A stretch of 64,000 nt of DNA from Pelobates cultripes (Eukaryota; Chordata; Amphibia; Anura; Pelobatidae). The stretch lies in NCBI GenBank assembly GCA_933207985.1, contig OW240913.1:272925036-272989035 (forward strand), in the 5' to 3' direction. The number at the start of each line of letters is the position of its first letter. Within the stretch, counting starts at the first letter, position 1. Below the pieces are notes generated by a model, which worked only from the letters and a program-made list of their open reading frames with translations, ran no database searches and was not told the DNA's origin. The position numbers and the translations under genes are program-made. This document shows positions 31,801 through 38,613 of this stretch, piece after piece.

Positions 31801-34372
31801 GTCATGAAAACAAACCCGTTTTCCTGACACTATGTCTTCCTTGGGGGACCCTCACCCTCAGGGTCCCCCTCCCGTGGCGCTTACCTTAATCCAGCGCCGG
31901 GCTCCGTCGGTGCTGGTGACCTCTCCTCCCCCGCCGACGTCAGCTCCTGAGTGGAGCAGAATGCACATGTGCGGCAAGAGCCGCGCGCATTCGAACAGTC
32001 CATAGGAAAGCATTTCCTGTGGACGTTCTGCACGCTGGATGCGAATTTCGCATCCAGCGTTGTAGAAGCGCCTATAGCGGCTGTCAGGAAGACAGCCACT
32101 GGAGGTTTTTATTAAGTCTGCAATGTAAACATAGCAGTTTCTGCTATGTTTACATGTGAAGGCTTAAAACCTGAGGGACCTGGCACCCAGACCACTTCAG
32201 TGAGCTGAAGTGGTCTGGGTGATTATAATGTCCCTTTAAGGTCAATAATACATAGGAATAGTGTGACTTGAAATCAACAGAAATCTAAGTATATTCCAAT
32301 GTTCCTTCCTGTTAAAGAATATTAGTCATGCACCTTTCTTGGAAAATTGCTTTGTTTTTTTCTTTTTTCCATATATATGCTATTAGCCTACACTCTGTAA
32401 GAAATATTCTATTTACCTATGAAAAATACATGGAAAGTAAATTTACATAGAGATTTTCATTAGTAACATACCTGAGATAGATTGTAGATAATGTAGCCAG
32501 GTATGTGTTTGCTAACTATTCAGCCAAACAGATGAATCATTATTTTAGTTTTATTAGGTATGGTGCAATCCACCTTGTTCAGAACATCGTTATTTCTTAA
32601 ACACTAAATATTATGTTTAAATATCATACACGACTGTACCAACAATTCCCTGAAAAACAAAGGCTTGCTTGTTAAATAAAGAACTTAACCTGTTGCCAAC
32701 TTATGTATTTGTGCCTTAGAGGACCGATGTCTTATCTTGAAGTAGGAACATCTAGTTGTATACATATGAACTAAAATTAAGCTTATAAACCCAGTCTGAT
32801 GTCTGTGTGTACTGCTTGATCATATCCCTAGATTATTTTAATTCCTTTTAATGCTACTGTCAGATATGATTACAAATATATATTAAAAAAAAATCTATTG
32901 AATGCTGAAAAATAAAATTCCCAATTTTGTACCTACATTTACTTATGTATCACTTCTAACATTGCATCCTCAAATACAGTGCTTTACAGTTTTTATTTGT
33001 AAGTCATTAATGAGCACACAAACTCTCCAATCCTTTAGCACACAATTAACTAACTTAAGGGGTCAGGTCAAGATCGGAATGGGAGAATCAAGAAATTGTT
33101 TTTATAAATAGGTGTGTTTTCAATATTTTGTGAAGTCATGCAGAGGTAGCCAGAAAAAAGTTACTTCCAGTGATAGCAGGCTTGGAGTGATACTGAATGA
33201 GTCCAGTATGGGGGAGTAATAATGGAACCAGGATAGGATTGTATGGGGCCTGCAATGCAGCTGTCACAGAAGAGAAGATATGAAGGGTTATACATTTACA
33301 TGAGAGGTAGGGAGGTACAATGTTGTAGAGGGGTTATACCACATATTTCATATATTTATGTGTAAGGCAAGGGTTGATCTCTTTACCAAAGTTGAGTTGG
33401 CACTGCCACTCAAAGAACCCTGCTGTTACTCTTGGGATTTCAACAGATACTATCGTTGACCACCAAAGAGATCTTGTTGGCTATTCAACAATTCAGGGCC
33501 AGATCTACCCTATGCTGTACCCAAGGCCAGTTTTCTCAATTGCGGATAAATACATACACACTGGTGTTCAAACGTTTCGGGTAACTCGGAAGCTTATATG
33601 AAATGAGTTTAAGTAGTAAATATTGTCATTGACAAGGTTGGAAATAATGAATATTAAGTGGAATAATAAAATTGTGTCCTTCAAACTTTGCTTTTGTCAA
33701 ATAATCCTCCTTGTGCAGCAATTACGGACTTGCAGACGATTGTTGAGGTAATCTGAAGATATTTCACTCTGTGCTTCCTCCCACAAGTTGGACATTTGCA
33801 GCGTCGAGGAGCATTCTAGGATTAAACAGACTGTGCCATACAGGAACCTAAAATATCTAGGTTTTTTTTCAGGAAGTGTTTAGGAAGGCTGTGCAAATGG
33901 CATGCAGGCAAGTGTGTCTAGGGCTGCTTAAATAAAGCAATAAAGCTCCTAAATGGCAGAGAATTGAGCAATAACACTGCAGGGGCACGATCCATACACC
34001 AAAACTGCTTCATTTAGCTAAAGTTCTTTTGGTGCCTATAATGTCACTTTAATGCTGGACAACGTACATATTGTACATATATCATTCAGAGGGAACTAAA
34101 ATGTGTTGACAATTAAAGCAAATAACTAAAAGCTGTTTTCCTTTTTTTTCTGTCTTTTAGGTCTTCCAGCAGTGACCGTTCCAGCAAGTCTTTCTAGTAG
34201 AGGATTACCACTTGGTCTTCAGTTCATTGGACATGCACTCTGTGAGCAGCAGCTACTCACAGTAGCCAAGTGGTTTGAGAAACAAATAGGCTTCTCTACC
34301 TTACAGTTTCACAGAGAAATAGAAAATGGCTGCATAGCACGGCAACATAATAAATCAGCATCTTCCTTATAG
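3128..34372 (+). CDS. QRSL1: QRSL1 (GatA), 3' seven exons, gene-level entry
   Basis: Mitochondrial glutamyl-tRNA(Gln) amidotransferase subunit A. With GatB and GatC it converts mischarged Glu-tRNA(Gln) to Gln-tRNA(Gln) in the mitochondrial matrix; GatA releases ammonia from glutamine and belongs to the amidase-signature family. Joining 3128-3304, 11257-11432, 11511-11623, 12337-12529, 14689-14806, 28962-29167 and 34161-34372 gives 1195 nt in one open frame (397 codons, a split Gly and a TAG stop). The amidase signature [14 protein letters not shown] and the nucleophile motif [12 protein letters not shown] are both intact. The family is about 530 residues in vertebrates, so roughly 130 N-terminal residues, including the catalytic Lys, lie upstream. 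No matching exon was seen at 1-3127. All junctions use GT-AG. Introns are 7952, 78, 713, 2159, 14155 and 4993 bp. Confidence 0.96.
3305..4194. other. Intron, nothing recognised
   Basis: AT-rich intron with T-runs. The open readings at 3497-3760 and 3783-4031 have no recognisable family and no supporting structure. Confidence 0.5.
4195..4400 (+). mobile_element. TTAA-flanked MITE, left end only
   Basis: Starts TTAAAGGGACTCTGTATTTT, the left terminus of a T2-type TTAA element. A matching right terminus was not found, so the end coordinate is approximate. Confidence 0.5.
4628..4890 (-). mobile_element. TTAA MITE, truncated
   Basis: TTAAAGGATCACTGTAGGAT followed by the palindromic subterminal block around AACATGTATTCCTGATC. 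This block is the reverse of the right end of the complete copy at 13678-14236, so this copy is inverted. Its other end is lost near the AT-rich run at about 4900. Confidence 0.65.
5314..5570 (+). mobile_element. TTAA-type MITE fragment
   Basis: Begins TTTCAAGGGACACTATAGGC and ACCCAGACCACTT, the usual outer sequence of the family, with a degraded TTAA. It contains a small inverted repeat GGACGTCCTCACGCTC / GAGGACGTCC (about 5452-5485). The right end is not identifiable. Around 5930-6240 lies another internal fragment of related repeats. Confidence 0.45.
6305..7766 (-). mobile_element. CR1-like LINE, copy 2, 3' part
   Basis: Minus-strand LINE. About 6894-6622 encodes [20 protein letters not shown] followed by [21 protein letters not shown], the C-terminal end of CR1-clade RT. 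About 7441-7196 encodes [19 protein letters not shown] and [20 protein letters not shown]. The 3' end near 6305 carries the typical CTTGTGTCCATCAAGTTCAG block. The LINE resumes after the piggyBac-type insertion at 9246. Several frame breaks mean it is dead. Confidence 0.85.
7767..9245. mobile_element. Non-autonomous piggyBac-type element
   Basis: Flanked by TTAA at 7767-7770 and 9242-9245. The termini are TTAACCCCTTAACAACC and GGTCCTGAAGGGGTTAA. The right 220 bp (about 9020-9245) match the right end of the intact piggyBac at 43150-43366, including TTTGGTCCTTAACG near the end. There is no transposase frame. It interrupts a CR1-like LINE; the intact order is visible in copy 1 at about 1205-1215. 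Confidence 0.8.
9246..9373 (-). mobile_element. CR1-like LINE, copy 2, continued
   Basis: AAATGCCCTTTTCTTATTTT...GGTACATACTGTAAA continues the LINE broken at 7766 and aligns with 1207-1310 of copy 1. It is broken again by an L1 at about 9374. Confidence 0.8.
9374..10197 (-). mobile_element. 5'-truncated L1 remnant
   Basis: Minus-strand L1 ORF2 C-terminus. Readings include [11 protein letters not shown]..., [39 protein letters not shown] and TLIHQWWEW, which align with the knuckle region of the L1 at 58735-60671, plus [11 protein letters not shown] frameshift near 9735 separates the last part. A poly-A/T tail lies at about 9374-9390. GTTTAAAAT occurs at both 9365-9373 and 10198-10206, a possible 9-bp target duplication. 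Confidence 0.75.
10223..10298. mobile_element. Short TTAA MITE
   Basis: A 76-bp hairpin-like element bounded by TTAA at 10223-10226 and 10295-10298. The arms are GGGACACTACACCCAG and its degraded reverse in GTGACTTTAGTGTTCC. Confidence 0.65.
10299..11256. other. Intron, nothing recognised
   Basis: AT-rich intron. It contains a short local direct repeat (CATGGATCTGCCTCTTTTGCC / CATTGACCTGCCTCTTTTGCC near 10808 and 10858). The last 40 bases form the T-rich acceptor tract of the QRSL1 exon at 11257. Confidence 0.5.
11257..11432 (+). CDS. QRSL1: QRSL1 exon with the catalytic Ser nucleophile
   Basis: Begins after acceptor ATCACCTAG and completes the Val codon of [17 protein letters not shown]. 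The last Ser of DTGGS is the predicted acyl-enzyme nucleophile. It continues [44 protein letters not shown], the most conserved stretch of GatA. An open frame continues upstream of 11257 through a T-run, but that is the polypyrimidine tract, not coding. The donor is GTATGT at 11433. The intron that follows is only 78 bp, by far the shortest in this gene. Confidence 0.97.
11511..11623 (+). CDS. QRSL1: QRSL1 exon after the 78-bp intron
   Basis: Acceptor TATTTTCAG, then (G)[16 protein letters not shown], matching the family's LAGxDPxDSTT segment, and a linker ending KKLCIGIPK. The linker [12 protein letters not shown] is variable in the family. The exon ends in phase 0 at donor GTAAAT (11624), a weaker donor than the others. 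The short upstream intron carries normal GT and AG ends and stops in all readings compatible with read-through, so it is removed rather than translated. Confidence 0.95.
11776..12255 (+). mobile_element. TTAA MITE, subfamily B, eroded right end
   Basis: Left TTAA at 11776 with TTAAATGGACACTATAAGCA. Internal sequence (TGCAGCCATAGTCACACCTG, ACTCCTAAATGCTGGAGAAT) matches the complete copy at 38059-38613. The right terminus is degraded. It fills most of the 713-bp QRSL1 intron. Confidence 0.65.
12337..12529 (+). CDS. QRSL1: QRSL1 exon, central helical part of the amidase fold
   Basis: Acceptor TTCATTAAAG, then [40 protein letters not shown] and [25 protein letters not shown]. The phrase [19 protein letters not shown] is a strongly conserved block of vertebrate QRSL1 and bacterial GatA (xYYIIxxAEASSNLARYDG). 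The donor GTAAGC at 12530 leaves a single G for the next exon. There are no frameshifts or stops. Confidence 0.96.
12530..13677. other. Intron, nothing recognised
   Basis: AT-rich intron sequence. About 13130-13490 resembles the 3' end of an unnamed repeat ending in an A-rich stretch (AAAATAAAGAATAAAAAAAA at about 13463), but I cannot name it. Confidence 0.4.
13678..14236 (+). mobile_element. Complete TTAA MITE, subfamily A
   Basis: 559 bp with TTAA at both ends. The termini are TTAAAGGGACACTATAGTCA and TCTATAGTGTTCCTTTAA. It contains an internal palindrome around CATAGAGATGCATTGATTCA and its reverse, and a second at CCAATCCAATGCTTTCCC. No coding capacity. Confidence 0.85.
14550..14578. repeat. 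(TTA)n microsatellite
   Basis: About nine uninterrupted ATT/TTA units. Confidence 0.9.
14689..14806 (+). CDS. QRSL1: QRSL1 exon, RREGFxxVVRGRIL block
   Basis: Acceptor TTTTTTTGGAAG, then (G)[38 protein letters not shown]. The family block TRxEGFGxEVKRRILLG is recognisable. The exon ends in CA, and donor GTAAGA at 14807 splits a Gln codon completed at 28962. The following intron of 14,155 bp holds most of the mobile elements listed from 14.9 to 28.7 kb. Confidence 0.95.
14936..15402 (+). mobile_element. Complete TTAA MITE, subfamily A
   Basis: 467 bp, TTAA at 14936-14939 and 15399-15402. The termini TTAAAGGGACACTATAGTCA and CCATAGTGATCCTTTTAA are the same family as 13678-14236. It starts 130 bp after the QRSL1 exon that ends at 14806. 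Confidence 0.85.
15420..16570 (-). mobile_element. Probable retroelement end with GAAACGC hairpin module
   Basis: No frame is preserved. On the minus strand, 16050-16021 reads GAGGAAACC, a short loop, then GGTGAAACGCA. This is the hairpin module that recurs at 62553-62589 next to a Penelope-like ORF, again followed downstream by an AATAAAGT stretch. I infer a Penelope-type or similar retroelement end, without protein evidence here. Confidence 0.35.
16868..17083. repeat. GC-rich foldback inside the mariner-type element
   Basis: The arm beginning GGGGGCTGGCAGAGAGCTGT at about 16868-16945 is repeated in reverse at about 16989-17083 with a few mismatches. The loop contains GCGCGGAGCGTTGCCACGGC, similar to the loop of the foldback at 252-389. 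Confidence 0.85.
17340..17855. repeat. Inverted minisatellite that changes strand at 17451
   Basis: Units built on TAATGCAGAGTGTGTGTTTG and TATGAGTGTG. From 17340 to about 17451 the array is written on the CA strand; from 17452 onward on the TG strand. The join is the palindrome CTCTGCATTATATAATGCAG (17441-17460). The long open readings across it on both strands are repeat artefacts. Confidence 0.9.
18121..18440. repeat. (AC)-rich minisatellite
   Basis: Imperfect array of units such as ACACATACAATCACAGACCT with variable CA runs. Confidence 0.85.
18441..18990. other. Unassigned intron with a GC-rich block
   Basis: 18441-18690 is mixed sequence. About 18700-18970 is GC-rich, unlike its surroundings, and probably a repeat fragment of unknown type. 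No conserved reading was recognised. Confidence 0.35.
18991..19290 (-). mobile_element. Retroelement-end fragment with GAAAC hairpin module
   Basis: On the minus strand, 19115-19074 reads CCTCATGAACAACC, a loop, then GGGTTGAAACACGTT, followed by AATAAATTG-like sequence. It has the same layout as the modules at 16021, 61114 and 62553. No protein evidence. Confidence 0.3.
19510..20473 (-). pseudogene. Tc1-like transposase pseudogene
   Basis: The start ATG is at 20473. The readings are [20 protein letters not shown], then [20 protein letters not shown], the N-terminal helix-turn-helix typical of Tc1 enzymes, and a second frame with [21 protein letters not shown] stop after KWKEETQK, further stops and frameshifts, and loss of sequence before the [20 protein letters not shown] region (about 19690-19740) break it. 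The first catalytic Asp block is still legible as VFWSDETKI near 20030. The normal length is about 340 residues. It cannot make enzyme as it stands. Confidence 0.85.
20515..20611. repeat. 40-bp-arm hairpin in the Tc1 copy
   Basis: AGGTGTCTTTTATACAGGTA and on to GGAGCA is repeated in reverse as TGCTCC...GACACCT with one mismatch, around a loop of about 16 bases. Confidence 0.9.
20840..22740. other. Intron, little recognised
   Basis: AT-rich. About 21035-21110 carries an internal MITE fragment (GGAGGTGTCCCTAAGGGGCA, ATGTAAACACTGGC). The rest, including readings at 21349-21641, has no recognised family. Confidence 0.45.
22745..23230 (-). pseudogene. Tc1-like transposase 3' fragment
   Basis: Minus-strand reading with [19 protein letters not shown] and [20 protein letters not shown], the last third of a Tc1 transposase. 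The second catalytic Asp (NNDPKHT) remains, but the expected PIExxW segment reads IIIKFVWD, so the catalytic Glu is replaced by Lys. The N-terminal two thirds and the upstream terminus are missing. A duplicated snippet (GATTGTTCCAAACATCTTGG) recurs at about 23534. It is inactive. Confidence 0.8.
23231..24110. other. Intron with dispersed repeat fragment
   Basis: About 23600-23760 (TTCCACACACTTTCCTGTTC...ATTCCAGTGTTCCTTCCTGG) is a repeat whose second copy lies at 31690-31782 plus 32240-32330, there split by a MITE. 23985-24060 is TG-rich. Confidence 0.5.
24218..25150 (+). pseudogene. L1 ORF1 remnant
   Basis: RNA-binding chaperone of L1. Readings: [10 protein letters not shown]... at the start, then [20 protein letters not shown] and [18 protein letters not shown] (coiled-coil heptads), [13 protein letters not shown] (start of the RRM), then in broken frames [32 protein letters not shown] and [13 protein letters not shown], the C-terminal domain. 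At least three frameshifts or stops are present. The domain order is that of vertebrate L1 ORF1p. Confidence 0.7.
25831..26110 (+). pseudogene. L1 ORF2 N-terminal endonuclease fragment
   Basis: [20 protein letters not shown], then in another frame [19 protein letters not shown] and [22 protein letters not shown] and FIQETHF are the first two motifs of the apurinic-type endonuclease of L1 ORF2 (Asn and Glu of the active site). One frameshift lies near 25915. The frame stops about 110 codons in, where the element jumps to its 3' end. Confidence 0.7.
26458..26506. repeat. (AT)n microsatellite at the L1 tail
   Basis: About 24 AT units immediately after AAAAAAAAGAATAAAT. It probably grew from the 3' tail and the AT-rich start of the target duplication. 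Confidence 0.9.
26518..26925. other. Spacer between the two L1 insertions
   Basis: About 400 bp of pyrimidine-rich then AT-rich intron. No feature recognised. Confidence 0.4.
26942..28716 (+). mobile_element. Second internally deleted L1-derived insertion
   Basis: Flanked by AAATGTGACTCCCACA at 26926-26941 and 28717-28732 (16 bp; the first As may be tail). It starts GGGGCGTGGCCTGACAGCCA, the L1-type 5' end, and ends AATAAAAATAAAGAATTAAA plus a short A tail. An ORF1-like N-terminal reading ([20 protein letters not shown], later [14 protein letters not shown]) is present near 27215-27480, but no RRM, endonuclease or RT was found. Total length is 1775 bp. Confidence 0.7.
28848..28879. repeat. 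(TG)n microsatellite
   Basis: Sixteen GT/TG units 82 bp upstream of the QRSL1 exon at 28962. Confidence 0.9.
28962..29167 (+). CDS. QRSL1: QRSL1 exon, LLTPTT block
   Basis: Acceptor TTTGCTTTCAG, then (Q)[69 protein letters not shown]. The motif DVLLTPTTP and the downstream F/T..N.AG block are diagnostic for GatA. The donor is GTAAGG at 29168. The exon begins only 229 bp after the right target duplication of the internally deleted L1 at 26942-28716. Confidence 0.96.
29919..30050. repeat. CCCTGTCAA minisatellite
   Basis: Several copies of a ~16-22 bp unit, CCTGTCAATTCCACCCCTT / CCTGTCAACATCCACCCCC. Confidence 0.85.
30475..31083. repeat. Large foldback with telomere-like motifs
   Basis: The left arm (30475-30707) and right arm (30833-31083) are near-perfect inverted repeats of about 235 bp (for example GTAAGTAAAACTAGTTTTAC on one side and its reverse on the other). 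Near the loop the arms carry TTAGGGTTA and AGGGTTAGG, mirrored as CCTAACCCTAA. Confidence 0.9.
31783..32239 (+). mobile_element. Complete TTAA MITE
   Basis: 457 bp, TTAA at 31783-31786 and 32236-32239. The termini TTAAAGGATCACTATAGTGT and ATTATAATGTCCCTTTAA flank a GC-rich middle. It splits a dispersed repeat whose other copy is near 23600-23760. Confidence 0.85.
32335..33540. other. Intron, nothing recognised
   Basis: AT-rich intron with no open reading of note and no recognised repeat. Confidence 0.45.
33545..33810 (-). mobile_element. Tc1-like fragment
   Basis: CACTGGTGTTCAAACGTTTC at the start, then CTTTTGTCAAATAATCCTCC, TTGAGGTAATCTGAAG and CTGTGCTTCCTCCCACAAGT. These are the terminus and the transposase C-terminal region of a common vertebrate Tc1 family, in reverse. 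Too degraded to translate. Confidence 0.55.
33865..34053 (+). mobile_element. TTAA MITE, subfamily B, right half
   Basis: CAGGAAGTGTTTAGGAAGGC through AAACTGCTTCATTTAGCTAA to CACTTTAA at 34053, matching the right half of 38059-38613. It ends 107 bp before the last QRSL1 exon. Confidence 0.7.
34161..34372 (+). CDS. QRSL1: QRSL1 last coding exon and stop
   Basis: Acceptor TGTCTTTTAG, then (G)[44 protein letters not shown]. This is the conserved GLPAxSxP...GLPxGLQxIG C-terminal block of GatA. A variable tail of about 25 residues ends ...NKSASSL and TAG at 34370-34372. The length and end position agree with vertebrate QRSL1. The gene stops here; nothing coding for the host was recognised in the remaining 29.6 kb. 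Confidence 0.96.
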
Positions 34373-34375
34373 GAA

Positions 34376-34381
34376 AATAAA
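34376..34381 (+). promoter_or_regulatory. Candidate QRSL1 polyadenylation signal AATAAA
   Basis: A canonical AATAAA begins 3 bases after the QRSL1 stop codon. A T/G-rich stretch (TTGTATGTATATTTTTTGCG and a G run) follows at 34408-34440, suitable as a downstream element. If used, the 3' UTR would be only about 20-35 nt. No other AATAAA was seen in the next 600 bases; an ATTAAA lies near 34788. Confidence 0.55.
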
Positions 34382-34544
34382 TGTAACTGTTTAATCTTTG
34401 TACAAAAATGTTGTATGTATATTTTTTGCGGGGGGGGGGGTTTTGTCACTGTTTTATTTTGTAAGTAGAAATGATCATGAAGAGGAAATCCCTCCATTAT
34501 GTTCCCAGGCTTATTTGGGGGTTTGTTTTGTTTTTTTGCTCGTT

Positions 34545-34725
34545 TTATTATTATTAATTTTATTTATAAAACACCAACAAATTCTGTAGCGCTGTACAAT
34601 AGGTGGAGTAACAGACATCTATTTGCAACCAGACGATTTGGACCCACAGGAACAGAGGGATTGCTGGCCCTGCTCAATGAGCTTACATGAGAGGGAGTGG
34701 GGTATAATTTTATCTCCAGTCATTA
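34545..34725 (-). mobile_element. LINE 3'-UTR fragment
   Basis: TCTGTAGCGCTGTACAATAG and CTGCTCAATGAGCTTACATG match the 3' end of the L2-like LINE at 43935-44335. It is a 3'-end-only copy, minus strand. Confidence 0.7.
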
Positions 34726-35044
34726 TGATTTGACATATTGGTCCATATTTATCCCAGTCTATTTTTTATCATTGTTTCTGTTTTTTATTAAATAGAAACG
34801 TCATGCACCTTTACAACATTGTCTTAGATCTGTAGCAATTTTTATTTATAAGCCTTCCGATCACTCAGATATGACACATGAGAAACTATGTTTCCGTCTG
34901 ACTTTACAACTACTTGTACTATATTGAGAAACTGCACAGTACTGCTTTGTGAAAGCTTGTAGAAAACTATCAATTGAACAACAACTTCCAAAAACCTCTG
35001 CTGGGACCACAAAAAAAGCCACGCAGAGAGTTATGGATTAATTT

Positions 35045-35535
35045 TTAAAGTGACACTGTAGTCATCAGACCACCTTATTCAGAGAAAAAGCAGTGTTGAC
35101 ATTACAGCCTAGGAACACCTCTAGTGGTCGCTCCTCAGGCGGCTATTAGAGGGGCATTCTAGGGCAGCACTGACATTCAGCATTTCCACAATCTGCATGG
35201 AGACACTAAACTTTCCTCATAGAGAAGCATTGATTCAATGCATTTCTATGAGAAGATGCCGATTGGCCAGGACGGTATTTGGCCCCCAGCCAGCCTCTTT
35301 GGCTGCGATCATCAGAATTGACAATCTCAGCCACTCTAATGCTTTCCTATCTGATGATGTCAGCCAAGGAGGCGGTTCGAGGGCAGTGTCAGCGGGCCTA
35401 CATGGCGCTGTATATAAGGTAAGTAAACTCACCTTTAGCATGGGTTGCAGGCGGGTCTGCAACCTAAACTAGGTTTTCAGAACTATAGTGACAGGAATAC
35501 ATGTTTGTATTCCAGTCACTATAGTGTTCCTTTAA
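35045..35535 (+). mobile_element. Complete TTAA MITE, subfamily A
   Basis: 491 bp, TTAA at 35045-35048 and 35532-35535. The termini are TTAAAGTGACACTGTAGTCA and CACTATAGTGTTCCTTTAA. Internal palindrome at about 35213-35255 (CATAGAGAAGCATTG...CAATGCATTTCTATG). Confidence 0.85.
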
Positions 35536-36099
35536 AACTATCATTCATAGTAATGGGAGCACCATAATTCACCAATTCACTGCCTGGGCTGATCAGAATT
35601 GATTTTAGAATCAGCGTCGCCTGGAACGTTGCAACAAATGTAAGAACTTCAATACATTTTTAGGTTTTATTAATTTAAATTAATATATTTTCAGACATTT
35701 TGATGTATCTTTATATATTAAAACTAATGGTTGATCTCTGTCTGGGACTGACCTTTTAAATAATTAAAGTTATCCTTTATTGTTTTTGGTAATCTGTTGA
35801 TAAACTCCTTTTCAGAGACCAAATGCAGATAAAATTATTTGTACAAAGAAATGTATAAGCACAGTTGTAGCCATACTTCAAAGTACTTCAAACTTCTGAT
35901 GGAGAAAGCCATAGAACGTTTAGTATAGAAATAATTATTTATCCCAAAACCTGTTTATCTTCACTAAAAGCAGCAGATTAACTGTAATGCATCATTTTTT
36001 ATTTTTTTTAATGGTTTATAAATATTTCCCAAAAAGCTAATGCGATATGGAACAGATTTTAATGAATTTTATCAATTCCTCTTTAATCAATATGTCCCT
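35536..36099. other. Intergenic, nothing recognised
   Basis: AT-rich 3' flank of QRSL1 without recognisable genes. Confidence 0.45.
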
Positions 36100-36243
36100 A
36101 GGGCAGGCATAAGCAACCTTTAGCACTCCAGATGTTTAGGACTACACCTCCCATGATGCTTTGTCAGCATTATGGGTGTAAGAGCATTATGGGGGATGTA
36201 GTCCACAACATCTGGAGTGCCGAACGTTGCTTACCCCTGCCCT
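36100..36243. mobile_element. Hairpin hAT-type MITE
   Basis: 144 bp. AGGGCAGGCATAAGCAACCT and GTTGCTTACCCCTGCCCT are inverted, and the arms continue as GCACTCCAGATGTTTAGGAC / reverse, almost meeting in the middle. This is a widespread vertebrate hairpin repeat; a clear 8-bp duplication was not found. Confidence 0.7.
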
Positions 36244-37551
36244 TGGGATAAGTTAGGTCTTAAATAAAAACTCAAAATGCCATAACCATTACATTATGTA
36301 GTACTGGTATTGTGTCAGGGGTCCCCCAGCTATAAGGTTAATAAGCCCCTTATTTTGGGAATAAAATTTAAAAATCCATTTGTTGTTTGTCCCTGCAGTG
36401 AACAAATAGATTGTTATTTTCTAGTACTATGAGTTATTGGGATTCTTTCTTTGGTTTCCTTTATGGATTGCAAACTTTTAGTCTTTTCATGAGGTTAGTG
36501 ATAAAATGATTAACTAATTGTGTCAAATTCTGGTGGTGGGGTGGGGGGTCACATTCCAAAAATACATTCAGTTGTGTAGTAATTTATTAATTTACATTAG
36601 ACAATACTTGGTAACACAATACTGCATAGTTGTTGTTTGTTAGTGCTGGAACTGGCATTTTGCAAAAATACATTTTAGCACTGCTTAGAATCTCAGCAAT
36701 GACATCGGCAACTCTTTGGTAATACTGCTTTGAATCAACTTGCCAAATGATACGATATTTAAAGGGAAGGCATAACTTGCACAAATTTCACCACTAATAA
36801 ATCACATCACTTTTGTTAACCTTTTTTTATTGCCATGTTCTACTTTCTATACTAAATGTATAGTAAATATTTAGAAAATTATATTACAAAACCAGTTCAA
36901 TCCAGGCACTACCTTAGCAATGAAGGAGGCAAAATAGAAACAGTGAGGGGACATTTATAAAAGTTTTCTGTTCTAAAAAGTAGTGCAAAACGGAAAAGTC
37001 ACCAATAGTTTGCATCTGCTGGTTTCCACTGGTTTATTTGGTGATTGACCCACTTCTAGCACTTTAGATCCTTGTTAGAACCAGTACGCCTAAATAAATC
37101 TAGTCTTTCATTTCACCTCTGTGAGCTTTGTCTAAGCTGGCTAACCGGTTCAAAGGACAGAATTTATGACAACGATTGACAGGGAGCTAGGATGGAGGTG
37201 TCCTGTTGCAGGTCTACAAAAGAGTAGACGTGCAAGACTTTTCATTTTGTCCAAATTTAATTCCAGTCAATGGTTGACCAAACAAATTCTGAAAATTCGG
37301 TTTCGAATGAGAATCACCCGAATTAAATTTCCTTTTTACAAGGATTTTAAGTTGGATGATTATGACTTGGTTCATTTGTGAACTAACCAAATTTTTCTGA
37401 ATTAATTCATTTGACAGTTGGCAAGAATTGCTTAAAAGAAATTTATACATGTCTAATAAAAAGTGGATTTCTACATTTACTTTTATTTCTCAAATCTCAC
37501 AAATATATGTTTGTTAATTATAGGGGATAATTATAGATAAAAAAATATATA

Positions 37552-37608
<57 letters not shown>

Positions 37609-38058
37609 GAACTTCAGATTCTGGGTCCAGGGTCTTCTGTAATGTTGCAAAATGTTTTCAGTTTATGCCATTTTTTTTCTTTCTTAGTTAGAGCACATAG
37701 TTAACGTTAAAATGTATTTTAGTCCTTTATTATCAGGCATTGTTTGTTTTTGTCTAGACTGCATTAATAATAATAATGTAACTATTATACTCATCACAAA
37801 TCTTGATCTACCTATACTGGTTAATCTGATGTACGATATGGTAACCCAATTTATATTATTTTTCCAGATATTAAGAACACCACATTTTATTGAGCCTATG
37901 AGAATCTACTGCTAACATTTCAGCTAAACCAAAAATGAGATCCTCAAATAGCAGATCTTGCTGTAACTACCAGCTTGACATTCTAAGGGGCACATCTTTG
38001 AAAATGCAAACTGACAGTTTTTCAAAACATTACTATTCAATAATACTTAGACATTTAG
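36244..38058. other. Intergenic with (TA)n run
   Basis: AT-rich. It contains an (AT)n microsatellite at about 37544-37605. 37150-37215 (GATTGACAGGGAGCTAGGAT...) recurs at about 50420-50455, so it is an unnamed dispersed repeat. No gene recognised. Confidence 0.45.
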
Positions 38059-38613
38059 TTAAAGGAACACTGTAGTCACCTAAATTACTTTAGATAAATA
38101 AAGCAGTTTTAGTGTATAGATCATTCCCCTGCAATTTCACTGCTCAATTCACTGTCATTTAGGAGTTAAAGCACGTTGTTTCTGTTTATGCAGCCCTAGC
38201 CACACCTCCCCTGGCTATGATTGACAGAGCCTGCATGAAAAAAAAACTGGTTTCACTTTCAAACAGATGTAATTTACCTTAAATAATTGTATCTCAATCT
38301 CTAAATTGAACTTTAATCACATACAAGAGGCTCTTGCAGGGTCTAGCAAGCTATTAACATAGCAGGGGATAAGAAAATCTTAATTAAACAGAACTTGCAA
38401 TAAAGAAAGCCTAAATAGGGCTCTCTTTACAGGAAGTGTTTATGGAAGGCTGTGCAAGTCACATGCAGGGAGGTGTGACTAGGGTTCATAAACAAAGGGA
38501 TTTAACTCCTAAATGGCAGAGGATTGAGCAGTGAGGCTGCAGGGGCATGTTCTATACACCAAAACTGCTTCATTAAGCTAAAGTTGTTCAGGTGACTATA
38601 GTGTCCCTTTAAC
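38059..38613 (+). mobile_element. Complete TTAA MITE, subfamily B
   Basis: 555 bp. The termini are TTAAAGGAACACTGTAGTCA and GACTATAGTGTCCCTTTAA. Its right TTAA (38610-38613) is also the left TTAA of the piggyBac element. No coding capacity. Confidence 0.85.

Noticed and set aside
35197..35472. 91-codon + strand reading and its minus-strand counterpart
   Set aside because: Both lie inside a MITE palindrome; the same pattern is seen in other MITE copies.
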